From Coffea arabica (Eukaryota > Streptophyta > Magnoliopsida > Gentianales > Rubiaceae), in contig NC_092323.1 of the NCBI RefSeq assembly GCF_036785885.1, positions 9,928,501 through 9,992,500 on the forward strand: 64,000 bases of DNA. Direction: 5' to 3'. Every line of letters begins with the position of its first letter. The stretch's first letter is position 1. A model generated the notes under the pieces. The model saw nothing but the letters and a program-made list of their open reading frames with translations, had not been told where the DNA came from and did no database searches. Below, piece after piece: positions 46,193 to 58,530 of the stretch. The position numbers and the translations under genes are program-made.

Positions 46193-47750
46193 GGCCTTCT
46201 TGCACTGTTCAGTCGCTGCGCCTGCAATAGTCATTGCTCCACCACTGTGTGACTGCGTGCTGTGGCCTCTGCGTGTGTGTCAGTCTGAGCAAGTATGGAC
46301 TATGAAGTAAGCCAGGAGAGGAGATGTTGGCACGCAAGTATAACGGTCGTCTAATAGGGAAACAGATTAAAAATATAAATATAATTGTGAATGGGTTAGT
46401 GACGTGGCGTTCAGTGGTGGGCCCAACGACAAAAGAGTGAGCCACCGACTAGATTAATTTTCCATCTTCCGGCGCGAGCCAGGGTACGTCCAAGGAGCCG
46501 TTAACTGATTTGACGGCCGGCAAAGGGTCAATGCCTTAATGTGGATGTAACTCGGACCTTTTAGGATCCAATGCAAAATGATAGAAAAAATTTCTAATTT
46601 TTACTTTGCCTTTTGTTTTGGCTTTTGGGAACTAGTATAGTGGGATAAGATTCATTTGCTTGACTTCACATTTGTACATGCATTTCTTCTTTTGTATTTT
46701 TTTTTTTAAATTAGAGTATCACAACCTTTCATCCAAACTAATTTTCTAAAATTGTATACAATCTTGTTCCAAAAATATACAGCGAGGTAACACGAGAATC
46801 GATCACCGGATCTGCTGGTAATGGAGTCAGTCATACTAGCCACGGGGATGGCTCTAGCCAAAGACTAGGAAAAAAAAAAAAGAAAGAGACAAGGAAAAAT
46901 TGCTTCATCAAGAATTCTGCATCAAGAAAAATTGGGATTAGGTTTAATTAACTAATTTCAAAAGTCTGATAAAAAAAAAAAAGAATTCTGCATTCCTGAC
47001 TGACAAATAACGAAAATTGCATCCTATTTTTGGCAAGAGACATTTCATACCTATAACTTGGGCCCTTACGAATGTGACAAAAAGTTTTCCCTTTGTTGGA
47101 CTTTCAATTTGGACTGGCATACGTTCCGAGCTTCTTTTTACAAAACCGAATTCAATAGTCATCGTTAAGCCCACCACACAACTTCCCCAAACTTTTTTTT
47201 TCAATAAAATATAATATTTCAGAAATTTACACTAATAGCAAAAAATATATTGAACCGTCAAATTTACGTTAATAGTAAAAATTCTCTTGCACATTCTATT
47301 CCTTGAAAATTTGAGCTTCAGCTTTCTTTTTTCCTTTTCTATTCTATTGAGGGTACCAAATTGCAGAGAAGCCAGGGCGAAAACTGATCTCAAAGTAAAG
47401 GAACATCCATTAAAAAAACGAATTGGTTAATCAAGTGTATCTCCTATACTCGCTTATATTCTGATAATATAAGAGGTTTTTGTAGGCTATTGATACTACA
47501 TTACAGATTATATTTTTCGGGGTCGTTATATTTTGGCATCCGTAGCATACATTTCTACAGTTTCTTGAACAAGACCAAACAAAGAAAAAGGGTGGACAGG
47601 GTAGGCAGATTGAACTGAAATTTCTTCTTCAGATTCAGTTTCTTTCTGTTGCTATACAATTTTTTTCTCGAACAATCAATTCTGTGCGTCATGGCTTTTG
47701 TAACACCTAAGACTAGAGAATTTGAGATACCATATGATAAATTTGGCACC
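46193..47750. other. Spacer upstream of the IST1-like gene
   Basis: 46193-46520 is GC-richer and is probably the IST1-like promoter and leader. The remainder is AT-rich with several homopolymer runs. No exon is supported. The DUF241 gene's 3' UTR lies directly below 47751. Confidence 0.5.
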
Positions 47751-48677
47751 TTAAGATGTTCCTGCTGAGAGTATGTTCAGAAGAGATACTCTTGTGCGGA
47801 TCAAATGTCTAAACAAAAGCTCTAATCCATTTTCAAGGCTCTCAAGTATAGTTTCCAAGGCTTCCAACTTTCTTTGAGCTGATTCAATCCTCTCGGTTCC
47901 ATCATCTTTGCAGGAATCATCAATGAGTAAATTGCCAAGGGCAATATCTACATCTTCCAGCTCATTCAAATTATTCCTTTCACCTTCACATGCCAATCCT
48001 CCTTTGTAAATAAAATTTGAAACCAATGTCCATCGAGTAGGTTTTAATTTCATCACTGGAACTGACAGAAATAACAGCAGAGATGAGAAAGTTGAGATGT
48101 TCAAGAGACTCGCTTCAGTCAGGGCTCTGAGCACAATTGACAGCTGATCGTCTTCAGAATTTGACAGATGCAGAGGGACCATTTTGTTATCTACATGCTT
48201 CAGCTTTGCAAGAGACCTTGAGATCTCCTTCTGTAAGCTTTTTCTGGAGCACATAAAAGATGCTACATCAGTTTCAGTTCTCAATTCTCGCAGCTTGCTT
48301 CGTCGAAGAGATGATTGGAGCCCTTTAATGCCTTCTTTCATTTGCATGACTGTATCTCTTGCGTTGCTACAAACATCTATGTATCTCACAGATTCCTCAA
48401 CTAACTCATTGACCATGTGATCTTGCTGATGCTGTGAAAGGGCTTGTTGAGACAGTGGCAACGCAAGAAGTTCCTCTATGCCTTCATGCAATTCTTTAAG
48501 GCCTGACAAAGACAGGCAAATCTTATCCGCCTTGGAGAAGGAAGAAGAGGATGTCTCCCAAGTCTTTAGCTTGTTCACCGCTTGCTCAATCCTGATTGTG
48601 CTCGGATGTGATCTTGTAGGCAAGCTGACAGAACGAACTCTGTAATGGTTCTTGGATTTTGGATTGAACGCAGCCAT
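47751..48677 (-). CDS. DUF241 / BPS1-family protein (copy A)
   Basis: A single-exon gene of 308 residues, starting MAAFNPKSKNHYRVRSVSLP. An in-frame ATG 60 bases upstream (48737) exists, but the family begins at the MA(A/S)-K-S site. Family features: SLPTRSHPSTIRIEQAVNKL near the N-terminus, then helical repeats including GLKELHEGIEELLALPLSQ, SVRYIDVCSNARDTVMQMKE, GLQSSLRR, FLSVPVMKLKPTRWTLVSNF and ENGLELLFRHLIRTRVSLLN at the C-terminus. Members are plant-specific, intronless and clustered. Some (BPS1) limit a mobile growth-inhibiting signal from roots, but most have no known function. This is the most divergent of the three copies in the window. Confidence 0.9.
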   Translation of the reverse strand: MAAFNPKSKNHYRVRSVSLPTRSHPSTIRIEQAVNKLKTWETSSSSFSKADKICLSLSGLKELHEGIEELLALPLSQQALSQHQQDHMVNELVEESVRYIDVCSNARDTVMQMKEGIKGLQSSLRRSKLRELRTETDVASFMCSRKSLQKEISRSLAKLKHVDNKMVPLHLSNSEDDQLSIVLRALTEASLLNISTFSSLLLFLSVPVMKLKPTRWTLVSNFIYKGGLACEGERNNLNELEDVDIALGNLLIDDSCKDDGTERIESAQRKLEALETILESLENGLELLFRHLIRTRVSLLNILSAGTS

Positions 48678-51600
48678 TTTTTCTTTTCTGATAGTATAGA
48701 TTGGTTCAATACTCCAATTAACTCCCTGATTCATCATCTGCTCTATTTATACTATTATAACACTCGAAAGAAAACAGGAGGTTGGGCAGGTTAGTATTCA
48801 TTATTATGTCTTTAATTATATCAATGTGATAAGCATCTTCAACATTATGTTGGTTTTTTGTTGTCCTGCCCTCAACCAACAAAAGCATTAACAACCAAAA
48901 TATTATATTGATCCTAAGCTAGGTATTCGGACAGGGTACATTCATTTTAGGCAAAATTTTCATGCACCAATGCCACCGGCAAAAGGGCTCATGAATCCAG
49001 AAGAGTCGGTTAGGCATGTAAAAGAGAATGGTGCCTTCCAAAGTTGTCTAGATTGGGCGAACCTCCATTATAGACATAATTGTAGTGCCCTACAAGGATG
49101 GCTTTTTAGATATTGAGATCTAAGAGGGATCATAAATTATCATAATGATTGAATTGCCGACGAATATGGATTGTGAAGGCAAATACAATGTCATAAATTT
49201 TGTGCACGAGTGGCAAGTTATTGCACTGTTTGCGCTGAGGTTTCAACCTGCTAATGGTGATGGAAATGACAGCTGGTATGTTTTGTTCTTGATGCCTGGT
49301 TGCCTAATGCAAAATTGACCAAGGGTTGCAACTAAAGAATTTTGTCTAAATAAATAAATTAAAGAAATTCTCAAGGGTTGAGATTTTGCTCTACAAAATG
49401 GGATAAGTTGAGAAAACAACCATTCGGGTCAATAGCACATACTGCAAAATACCATTGGAACTTTGATGATCAACTGATGCATGTGTAGTTAACTCCAGGG
49501 GAAATATTTTCAGGAAAAGAAAGTGGACAGAAAACAAAGATTACTTCTAGGCTGAATTCTCAGAGTCTCAACAATGCTAAAGACTTGAATGGCGAATTTT
49601 ACCCAAATTCTGTGGATGATTTAATTAGATTAAATTGCATATATTACTTGAGATGGTTATCTAATGTAATTGTCTTCTTTTGTTTTTAATTTTTCCCATA
49701 CTTAGCTTACTCTATACTAGAATTTGTCCCGGATTGTTACTTTCCTTTGAGTGTACGATTGAATAATAATACATAACATCACCTTTTACGAACGTGGTGC
49801 ATCCCATCTATCAGTTATTTTAAACATTTCAACTTTAAACGATTAGGCAATAATACGTTCTCAAAACCTGTCGAGAAGGATAGAGAATAATTTTTACCAC
49901 AGGTGAAAACAAAAGAACAGTTGAAGAACTTGTCAGCACATTTCTCATGCCTATGTTCAGACGTTGGACAGGGCTTAATGGGTTTGGAGAAGATTGAAGA
50001 GATTATTTAGGCATTCACATAATGCTGCAGTCCTGTTAACTTGCTGCAGGATTCCTTGGCTGTTGGTACAGATGTACACCCTATATTGTCTGAAGTTTGT
50101 TGAGGTCTTAATCATCCATTCTAGTCATTATCTTAATGAAACCAGAGTTCAGGGTTCGACAAGGCCTTGCTATTTTCACATTGAGAAAAGTGTAACAAGA
50201 GAAATTGATTTGTGTCTTGTTCCTTTAACAATGTGTAGAGAGCATCAGAGCATGTGATGCTACCCTGGCTCTCCTCTTATGTTTGATATTTGGCCAACAA
50301 TGACTAATAATTTGCCATTTCTTCTGCTCTCGTGTTCATGAAATTCTTCAGGTAGCAAGTGCAGTCTTGCCCATATATGGAAATTCTTTTCAAGTTTTAG
50401 GAAGATGGGGCGGTGGGTGGTCTTCTGGCGCAATAATTGCCACCTTGGCCTAACGTTAGCAACTGGGATGTTGCATATGTTATCTCTTCATACTTAGATG
50501 AATGGTGGGGTAGTATTAGATGGAGACATACAAGAGACATCTGTCCTTTTACAACATCTTGAGCTTGCTATCCAAACATCTGTCCTATGTTGACCATTCA
50601 ATCCAATTGTGCTGTTCATTATAGTGATTAAGAAACCACATTATCTGAGTGCGACGATACGATGGATATGGTGGTTAGACATTCATAATACATAGAGATA
50701 ATCTTCCTACAAATTTCAGAGTTCACACGCGAATGGCTTCTTGTGCTGATCCAAACATATAATGAGGGTGTAGATTACTGACATTGAAGCAGATTCGAGC
50801 TGTGCACGAGTGGCTTCTTGTCACAATGTTTTCAGGGTTGGTGGCAATGGACAACCTGGAATACGTTTGCAGCACCATTTCTGTGATTCTAAGTCAATAC
50901 AGATAATAATTTGCTTAGTTTACTGCCAGAACCATTGGCTTACGGTTTAATTAAATCAATAAGTAGAATAATTATAGACCAGTAGTTTCGTTTCGTAATA
51001 CCTATGAGGAGTGATCATATTCTCATTCTGATCTCTTCATCGTTCTTGCGTCTATTAATGAGATTTACCATCCTCGATTGTAAGAAAGTTTGATAACCGT
51101 AAATTCAACATAAAGAAATTGATTGTTCTAAAGTGAGGCAAAAGTAATAGAGACATCAGAGTTTAATCCAAGTTTTCACAGCTTCGGCAGGCAAACGAAT
51201 AAACAATGACTGAGCAAGTTTTCAAGCTCAAATCTACCAACCACACGTGCGATCTCCTCAGCGTTCTTGACACCTTCAACATGTGGAGGGAGACAACCAA
51301 GTACAATTTCACAATTCAAAAAAATAGAGGCTTCGCTTGCAATTAATTGCAGGTTGGATTTTCTATATCTGAAGATAATTAAGCCACAAGAATTGTCAAA
51401 AGTTTGATCCTGATCTTCGATCTACCCATACATAAAAACACGAGGTACACCTTGATAGAACAGAACAATGAAAATTTGCAGATACAGGTAGGAGGAGTTG
51501 TAGTTCTTCCTGAACAGACTAAAGCTTTATTTGAAAATTCATTAAGACAATAAAGATAAGTTTTTTCTTTGTTTTTGTAGAGTGGAAATTAACCTGCTTT

Positions 51601-52243
51601 CTGGCAGGCCGGAAACCCAAATCACATACGTTATTCTAGAAAGAACGCTGAAATTGACACTGAAGCATAGCATGCATGAATAGAAACCATAGCATGCATG
51701 TTAGCATTCAGGCATTTAATTAATGAGAGATCAAGGCTCTTTCCATTCCACAGTTCATGGTTTGAAAAGAGATTGACAAGATAGCACGATATGATGCAGG
51801 GTAATTCTCATTGGTAGCGAAAAGAATGACTAATTTTTAAGCTCAAGAAACGCTGACTATTTTGAGTACACCATATATATGTGTTCTCAAATTCAATGTG
51901 ATGCAAGAGGCACACAGATAGATATAAATCAAATTAATTTCAAGTCTTTTTTTCTATATTTTATATTTTTTTCCCCTTTCCCTTTTTCCTTTTGATCCTT
52001 CCAAGTATGTTATGAATGTAAAGATCAGGGCCAATGTGAGAATTGAGAGTAGAAATGACAGAGAAAAGTAAATGCACAATAACTCTGGAGGATGTGGAGT
52101 ACAAAGTCTAGAATTATATTGTATTTGTTGTATCAAATGCGCAGAACTGTATACAATTTCATATACATTTGATTTCATAAGCATATCCTCTAAAATTCGG
52201 AAGCCTATACAGGATTTGTGATCAACGATCCATTTGCAGAGGA
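48678..52243. other. Spacer between DUF241 copies A and B
   Basis: No exon is supported in 3.6 kb. From about 50630 the sequence is the 3' flank of copy B and resembles the 3' flank of copy C (around 54545). Marker words are ATGGCTTCTTGT and TGCACGAGTGGCTTCTT at 50732-50822 and 54648-54727. At 50285-50325 a fragment (TTTGGCCAACAATGACTAAT, then TTTGCCATTTCTT) resembles the promoter flanks of copies B and C. Confidence 0.5.
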
Positions 52244-53740
52244 TTAGCATGAGATGATGTTTAGCAGAGAGGTCCTTGATCTGATTAGGCACCTAAACAA
52301 GCCCTCCAATCCATTCTCAAGACCCTCAATGCTAGCCTCCAAGGTCTCCAATCTGTTTTGCACCGACTGGATCTTTTCATTTTCACTTTGATCATTTCTG
52401 CAAAGGCTGTGTAGGGCTGAATCTACACTTTCGAACTCATTCTCAACTTCTTGTTGATCTTCAAATCCCACCTTTTTCTTGTTTACTAGTCTTGAAACCA
52501 GTGACCATTTGCTTGGCTTTGACTTGGGTGATTGAGAAGTCAAGAAAAGCAAGACATTTTGGAAAATGGCGATGCTGGTTGTGTTAACTTCTCTTAGTAC
52601 TCTAATCACTGAAGAAATATGTTGATCATCAAGATCCATGATTGCTGAAGCACTGATCTCATGATCTATTTGTTTCAATGCTGCAATTGATCTTTTGGCA
52701 TCTTTCTTCATCTTCTTTCTGAAGTAAGTGTATTTGGTAACGCTTGTTTCCGTGCTTGAATCTCCTTTTCTTCTCCTTAAAGAAGACTGGAGATCTTTAA
52801 CATTTTCCTTGAATTGTGAAACAATCTCCCTGGTAATGCCACAGATATCCAAGATTCTGACTGAATTATCCAACAACTGCTCACCCCATTTTTGCTTTTG
52901 ATGTTGAGACAGTGATTGAATGTTCAGAGGCAAGTTGAGAACATCATCCATGCATTTATACAACTCAGCCAATCTGCATAAATCTTTGCAGATTGCCTCT
53001 GAAGTTGATGATGCTTCCCATGATGCGAACCTGTTCAACTCCTCTTCAACAGCAAGAGTTGTAGGATGTGATCTGCAAGGCAAACTAATTGATCTAATGT
53101 GATAAGTAGATTTTGAGGCCATATTTTTTTTCTCTTGATGACTTAGATTAGCAAATACAAGTTTGCTTATGATGAATTGATGAAGAGGAAGAGTTGAAGA
53201 CCACCATATATAGATGAAGAGACAAAGAAGAAGACAGGATGAGCAATTTTTTCAATATAAAATTCTGGGCAACATGTGCTGGCATTGTTGGCAGTCCTTC
53301 GAGCTAAGCAAATTTGCAAGACAATCGGCAAACAAAGTTCTAATCATTTGCCATTTCTTTAATACCTCATGGCTATGGGGTGGATATGAGGTGTTACATT
53401 TTCCTGTTCTTGATCAAGAGGCTTTGCGCTGCTTCTGCCACATAGCTTCTCTATAGCTAAACTGAGGTGGCTAGTCACCTCTAAGTACGTGGCTTGTTGA
53501 GATTGTCTCGTTTCGAGGAGCCTTAATTCATCAGAAACAAGGACAAAGCACATCTTTGAAGATCATAATACAGTGATTACGACACATTAACAAAAGGGAT
53601 TTGGATAGTTTAAAAATAGAGGCGTTGGAACTCGGAATGGCAGATTGAAATTAATGAACGCAAATGGGGCCATTAATTAAATATGTGCACGTATGGCTTG
53701 TTGATCCTGTGTCTCCGCTGAATTAATTATTGTTTAATGC
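50630..53740. repeat. Duplicated block 1 (DUF241 copy B with both flanks)
   Basis: Its partner is at 54545-57315. Similar segments include the 3' flank (AATGGCTTCTTGT, GCACGAGTGGCTTCTT), the whole coding region, and the 5' flank (CAACATGTGCTGGCA, AATCATTTGCCATTTCTTT, ACGTATGGCTTGTTG). The limits are approximate. Confidence 0.75.
52244..53122 (-). CDS. DUF241 / BPS1-family protein (copy B)
   Basis: A single exon of 292 residues, from ATG 53122 (MASKSTYHIRSISLPCRSHP) to the stop at 52244. It has the same architecture as copy A: N-terminal basic SLPCRSHPTT, helical middle (LAELYKCMDDVLNLPLNIQS, NVKDLQSSLRRRKGD), hydrophobic FQNVLLFLTSQSPKSKPSKW, and a C-terminal coiled region EGLENGLEGLFRCLIRSRTS. 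The frame is intact with no sign of decay. It is the likely functional member of the B/C pair. A 5' flank of about 600 bp is shared with copy C. Confidence 0.9.
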   Translation of the reverse strand: MASKSTYHIRSISLPCRSHPTTLAVEEELNRFASWEASSTSEAICKDLCRLAELYKCMDDVLNLPLNIQSLSQHQKQKWGEQLLDNSVRILDICGITREIVSQFKENVKDLQSSLRRRKGDSSTETSVTKYTYFRKKMKKDAKRSIAALKQIDHEISASAIMDLDDQHISSVIRVLREVNTTSIAIFQNVLLFLTSQSPKSKPSKWSLVSRLVNKKKVGFEDQQEVENEFESVDSALHSLCRNDQSENEKIQSVQNRLETLEASIEGLENGLEGLFRCLIRSRTSLLNIISC

Positions 53741-55759
53741 TTCATAATTAGGTTGAGATGCCCCATAATCAGATGGGACAGGATAATTATAACTCCAAAA
53801 ACCAGTAGTTTTTGAACTCGTTGGGGGATGGTTACTCCAACATGTTGCTGTATAATGGAATGCATGTAAAAGATAATCTCTTTTTCTTTATTTAAGTGTT
53901 TGTCCTGCATATAAGTGGGGGAAAGTTTAAAACTAAACTAAAATATCTCATCTATATACGAACCAATTTAGCAGAGTGGTGTTTTCAGTATACTCAGGAT
54001 TGCTAGCTTTATTTTGGTTATTGATTGAGTTAAAACTATCATGCATATACACAGACATGTGTGTCATTTTCATAAATCAAAGGATAATCAATAAGAAACA
54101 ACATAATCCGAGCGGATGCTGTAAACATTTGGAATTTGAATTCCCTCAATTCAATCTCTATTATTTATTTATCCATTCACTTGTGAATTTTTTTTTTTAT
54201 TAAAAGACTTGCATAGGGGAAAAGCTACTTATTTCACACCGTATGCCACTTCAGATTCAGAGGGATTCTGAGACCATTTTAGTCAAATGAACAACGCTTG
54301 AATTTGTACTTCTCCTTCAGAAAATGCAGCATCATTCAATTCCCAGTTATAACAAGCTATCCAATATGAAAGGGGAAAAAACAGAAAGAATCATCAAGCA
54401 AGAAAAACCCACTAAAATTTCAGGATTGCGTCTAATAAGCGCAGAAGTGATCTTTTCCTGCAGACTCCCCATTTCAAAGTTTTCTTGGTTTGACAATTGA
54501 ATCTTAGATTACCGAGCATGATTACAGAGATACACGTCTGGTTCTAAGAAACCATATAATCTGAGCGTAGGAAATAGGGTGTGAAAGCTAAGGAATGCAC
54601 AAATTACAGAGATCATGTTACAATAGCTTGAGAGGTTACACACGAATGGCTTCTTGTCCTTGTTCAAACGTACAATCAATAATGAGGATTTATAGTTCTG
54701 ATTTCCAGATGTGCACGAGTGGCTTCTTAATTATCATGATGTTTCCCTGGGTGGTGACAATGTGAAGTATCTTTGCTGCATAATTTATGTGATTATTACT
54801 CAATCCAGCTAATAGTTTCATAATTAATTGGGAGTGCCATTAACGGACTTCTTAATTTAATCATCAAGTTTGATTATTCGAGGCCACAAGTGGGCTTAAA
54901 TCCCTACTTTGTTTGTTAATTCCATAAGAAGATATCATATCATGATCTTGTCAATATTCTTGTTTGAGATTGCCCAATTCTACATCAAAAATTTGCTAGC
55001 AGCAACATCAACAAAACAAAATTGATAGAGACATCAGAATTTCATATGTATGAGTTTTCACTTTTTTATTACTTTTTTTCCTACGCAGATAATTTTCTAG
55101 CTGTTTCACAAGGCAGATTTTGAACCCAAAAAATAATAATAATAATAATAATCCATACAGATGATTGCGAAAGGATGGATGAGAACTGTGATTTTGTGTT
55201 GAAACAGGTTGGTTCAAAGCAGGTTAACCAGAAAAGTATTCAAGCTCGAAGCTGCTAAGCACACCTGTGATGTTTTTAGTAAACCAGCAATTCTTGTTAT
55301 GGCGGGCTGAATCTTGTGCTTCCTCAAAATCTCTATATAATAGAACATTTGAGATGGTATATTAACAAAAACGGAAGAAAAAATGTATATTGCAAACACG
55401 ATAACAACCGAGGACTTTTTCTTTTATGAATGAAAAGCCATCTTAATTTATTATCGATATTGCTTTGCTATCACTGTTTGTGTATTTGAAGTAATGATAG
55501 TGAAGACTCTGTTTAATACCGTAAAGCTAAGGTCAATATGAAAATTGAGACTAGAAATCATAGGAACATAGTTTGCAAAAAAAGACTAGAGCGAGATATG
55601 GGAACCAAACTCTATATTTGAATTGTATCTGTTGTGTTAAGTACAAAACTGTTCATGATTTCATATTTACACATTGAAATTCATAAGCAGATCCTCTGAT
55701 ATCTGGATGCCTATGCAGGATTTGTAATAAAATATCCATGGAGGCAGAAGATTAGCATG
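53123..55759. other. Spacer between DUF241 copies B and C
   Basis: It contains the upstream region of copy B (53123-53740, part of the duplicated block), unique AT-rich sequence to about 54540, then the 3' flank of copy C. There is a short (AAT)n run near 55131-55152. No coding exon was found. Confidence 0.5.
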
Positions 55760-57315
55760 CAAGAATGTTTGAGGAGGGAGGTTCTTGATGTAATCAAGCA
55801 CCTAAACAAGCCCTCGAATCCATTCTCCAAAACTTCAGTGCGAGCCTCCAAAGTCTCCAATCTATTTTGCACCAACTGAATTTCTTTTCATTTTCGCTCT
55901 TTGTCATCTCTCCAAAGGCTACGTAGAGCCGAATCTACACTTGCCAATGCATTTTTAACTTCTTGTTGATCATTTTCACATCCCACTTTTCCCTTGTTTA
56001 CTAGTTTAGAAACTAATTAGGTTCATAAAGTATTGTACCCATGAAGCACCTTACACCAAATGCAGTAGGATAATTGCAACAATGTACTATATATTTGTGA
56101 TGTATAGTGGAATAGGGAATTGTTATTATAACAAATTCAGCGTAACAAAAGTCACAATGCCTAATACTACTATACAAGTTTATAAGGTAAAATAAGTAGT
56201 AGTTTTATTTATCGTTTTTAGAAGAGGTTTCGTTTCAATATCAATACGTGCAAAGTATGTGCACTTTCCCAGTTTTAACATGATCTTTGGGCATCTTTCT
56301 TCGTCTTCCTTCTAAGAGATGTGTAGTTGGCAATGCTTGTTTCCGTGCTTGAATCTCCCTTTCTTCTCCTTAGAGAAGACTGAAAATCTCTTACATTTTC
56401 CTTAAGCTGAAAGATGATCTCCCTTGAAATGCCACAGATGTCTACAAGTCTCGATGATCCATCCAAGAACTCTTCACCCCATTTCTGATTTTGATGTTGT
56501 GAGAAGGCTTGGATGGTCAGAGGCAAGTTGAGAAGATCATCCATGCGCTTGTACAACTCTGCCAATCTGCAAAGGCCTGTGCAGATTGCCTCTGAAGTTG
56601 ATGATGTTTCCCATCTTTTGATCTTGTTTAACTCCTCTTCAATTCGAAGAGTTGTAGGATGTGATCTGCAAGGCAAGCTAATTGATCTAATATGGCAGAG
56701 AGCAGTGGATTTTGAGGCCATATATTTTCACTTTGTTGCTCTTCTCTTGATGATTCAGATTAGAACACTCAAGTTTACCTGTGATGAATTGATGATGAAC
56801 AAGAAGTTGACGCTAGTGTGTACAGATGAAGAGATAGGAGACCAGATGAGAGATGTTCTGAATATTAAACTTTGATCAACATGTGCTGGCAATGTGGCCA
56901 TTCCTCTGAGCAAGGCAACATTGTAAGACATTTGGCCAACAAAGTTGTAATCATTTGCCATTTCTTTGACATCTTGCAGGTGTGCAAGTGGAGCTGAGGT
57001 GTTATAATATCATGTACTTCCTGACACATTGCTTCTGTAGATCCAACTACTTGGCTTGTTGAGATTGTCTAGTTCGGAGGAGCCTTGATCCATCAAAAAC
57101 AAGGACACAGCACATCTTTTTAAAGACTAATTCTGGAGATTCCAACATGTAAATTAAGTGATTAGAACCATTAAAGTAGGCATTAAAGTAGACTTTTTTA
57201 TATCGAGGTGTTGGATGAATGGTCGATAGAAACAAATGAATGCAGGCAATGCCATTGAATGTGTGTGTGGTGTACGTATGGCTTGTTGGCCGGGTGTCTC
57301 CGGTGAATTAATCAG
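54545..57315. repeat. Duplicated block 2 (DUF241 copy C with both flanks)
   Basis: A direct-orientation partner of 50630-53740. It is shorter mainly because of differences in the 3' flank and the altered middle of copy C. Confidence 0.75.
55760..56721 (-). pseudogene. Broken DUF241 gene (copy C)
   Basis: The N-terminal half is intact: 148 codons from ATG 56721 (MASKSTALCHIRSISLPCRS) to a stop at 56275, very like copy B. After KKDAQRS the sequence matching copy B residues of about IAALKQ to PSKWS (roughly 62 codons) is gone. About 260 bp of unrelated AT-rich DNA (56015-56280) stands in its place. The C-terminal end resumes at about 56014 with KLVNKGKVGCENDQQEV, passes a frame break and in-frame TGA within the KERK segment, and fades after RCLITSRTSLL. 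A 148-residue truncated protein could still be made, but loss of the second half suggests a pseudogene. Confidence 0.85.
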
Positions 57316-57629
57316 TACTTCATAATTGTGCCGATTATCAGATAGGGAGATCTTAAAAGTAATTTTCCTATCTAATTGATTGCGTTACTCTTCTGAGGAT
57401 CTTACTCAGATGTTAGGATGATGCAGGAAGAATCACCAATTTTGTCTTTGAGCTAAGAAGTGGACGCCTAAGCCCATACTGGATCAAACAAGTGATATTA
57501 GTAACAACTCAAATCCCTCCAATCTTTGTATTTGGACATTATGGAACAATACTTTGAAATATACATCATGCGCAGTTGCAGAAACAACTTAAAAGGGTTG
57601 TAATGAACCAAGAACAGGACACCTTTGGA
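56722..57629. other. Upstream flank of DUF241 copy C
   Basis: 56722-57315 belongs to the duplicated block. After that, to 57629, no gene or repeat was recognised. Confidence 0.5.
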
Positions 57630-58128
57630 TCGATGGCTCATGTAAAATTGCGAGCACCTATTCTCAGAAGGACCAAATTGAATGCCGATTCTTGAGTCTT
57701 GGACAAAATTTCTTGTCGCATTTTCATGTCAGTTTATCAATCATATCTTTCCCTTGCATAGGTAGCCTAATTGAACTACATGCATGCTTGGCAGCAAATG
57801 TACAAACTTATTAGTATAAAAGTTAGGAAGGATAAGCATCTATAATATTGTCGACTAGAATGGGAGACATCAGGAATCTATATACTCCCTCCTCCTCATT
57901 TTGATAATCTTAATTTTTTTTCACACAGTTTAAGAAAAAATAGCTAATTTTATTTAAAAAAATAAATCTAATCTAATGTTTTCCTAAAATACTCTTAAAT
58001 TAATATTAGAAGTATCACTAATCACCATACCTTTACACTAATTATAACAACAATAATGACGGTATATTGCACCATTCGAAACATATATCAAAACCATTAT
58101 TGGTAGAAATTTTGACTATATTAAATAG

Positions 58129-58272
58129 AGTAAATCTTATATACGTTGACAGCGTATACACTATCACCGTTTGATTCATGACATGTGTGTAAAAAAATTG
58201 AATTTCAAATTCAAATTTTGCATAGTTGTCATTCATCCGACGCTGACAGTGTATAAATAAGGTAGAGTATAT
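58129..58272. mobile_element. About 145-bp insertion in unit 1, MITE-like
   Basis: The segment is absent at the matching place in unit 2 (about 62195). Its ends are partly inverted copies: GTAAATCTTATATACGTTGA at the left, and GTAAATATACTCTACCTTAT read as the complement from the right. Both carry a CACTGTCAGCGT or GACAGCGTATACAC-like word. Either a small MITE inserted in unit 1, or unit 2 lost it. Confidence 0.5.
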
Positions 58273-58530
58273 TTACTTATACCAAAGTATATTAAATAAG
58301 TGCATTCTAGAAAAATTAAAAATTAACTATATTCTTGAATTGTAAGGTGAACTATAATTTAAGATGAATGAAGAAGATAAAACAGACTATTAAAGTAGGA
58401 CAGAGAAAGTAGCATTATGTATAACAGTCTTCAGCAAGGAGGAATAAGAACACTCTGCTTCTCTTTGGAAATATAAAGAGAGAGATTAGTATTTGGTCGT
58501 TAAGAAAGTAACAGGTTTTAATTACTACTA

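Noticed and set aside
48678-48737. Longer start for DUF241 copy A (MMNQG...)
   Set aside because: The 20 extra residues have no match in the family pattern. The conserved N-terminus begins at 48677. Still possible in principle.
49994-50257. 87-codon plus-strand frame in the DUF241 spacer
   Set aside because: No family signature and within duplicated or decayed spacer DNA. Likely chance.
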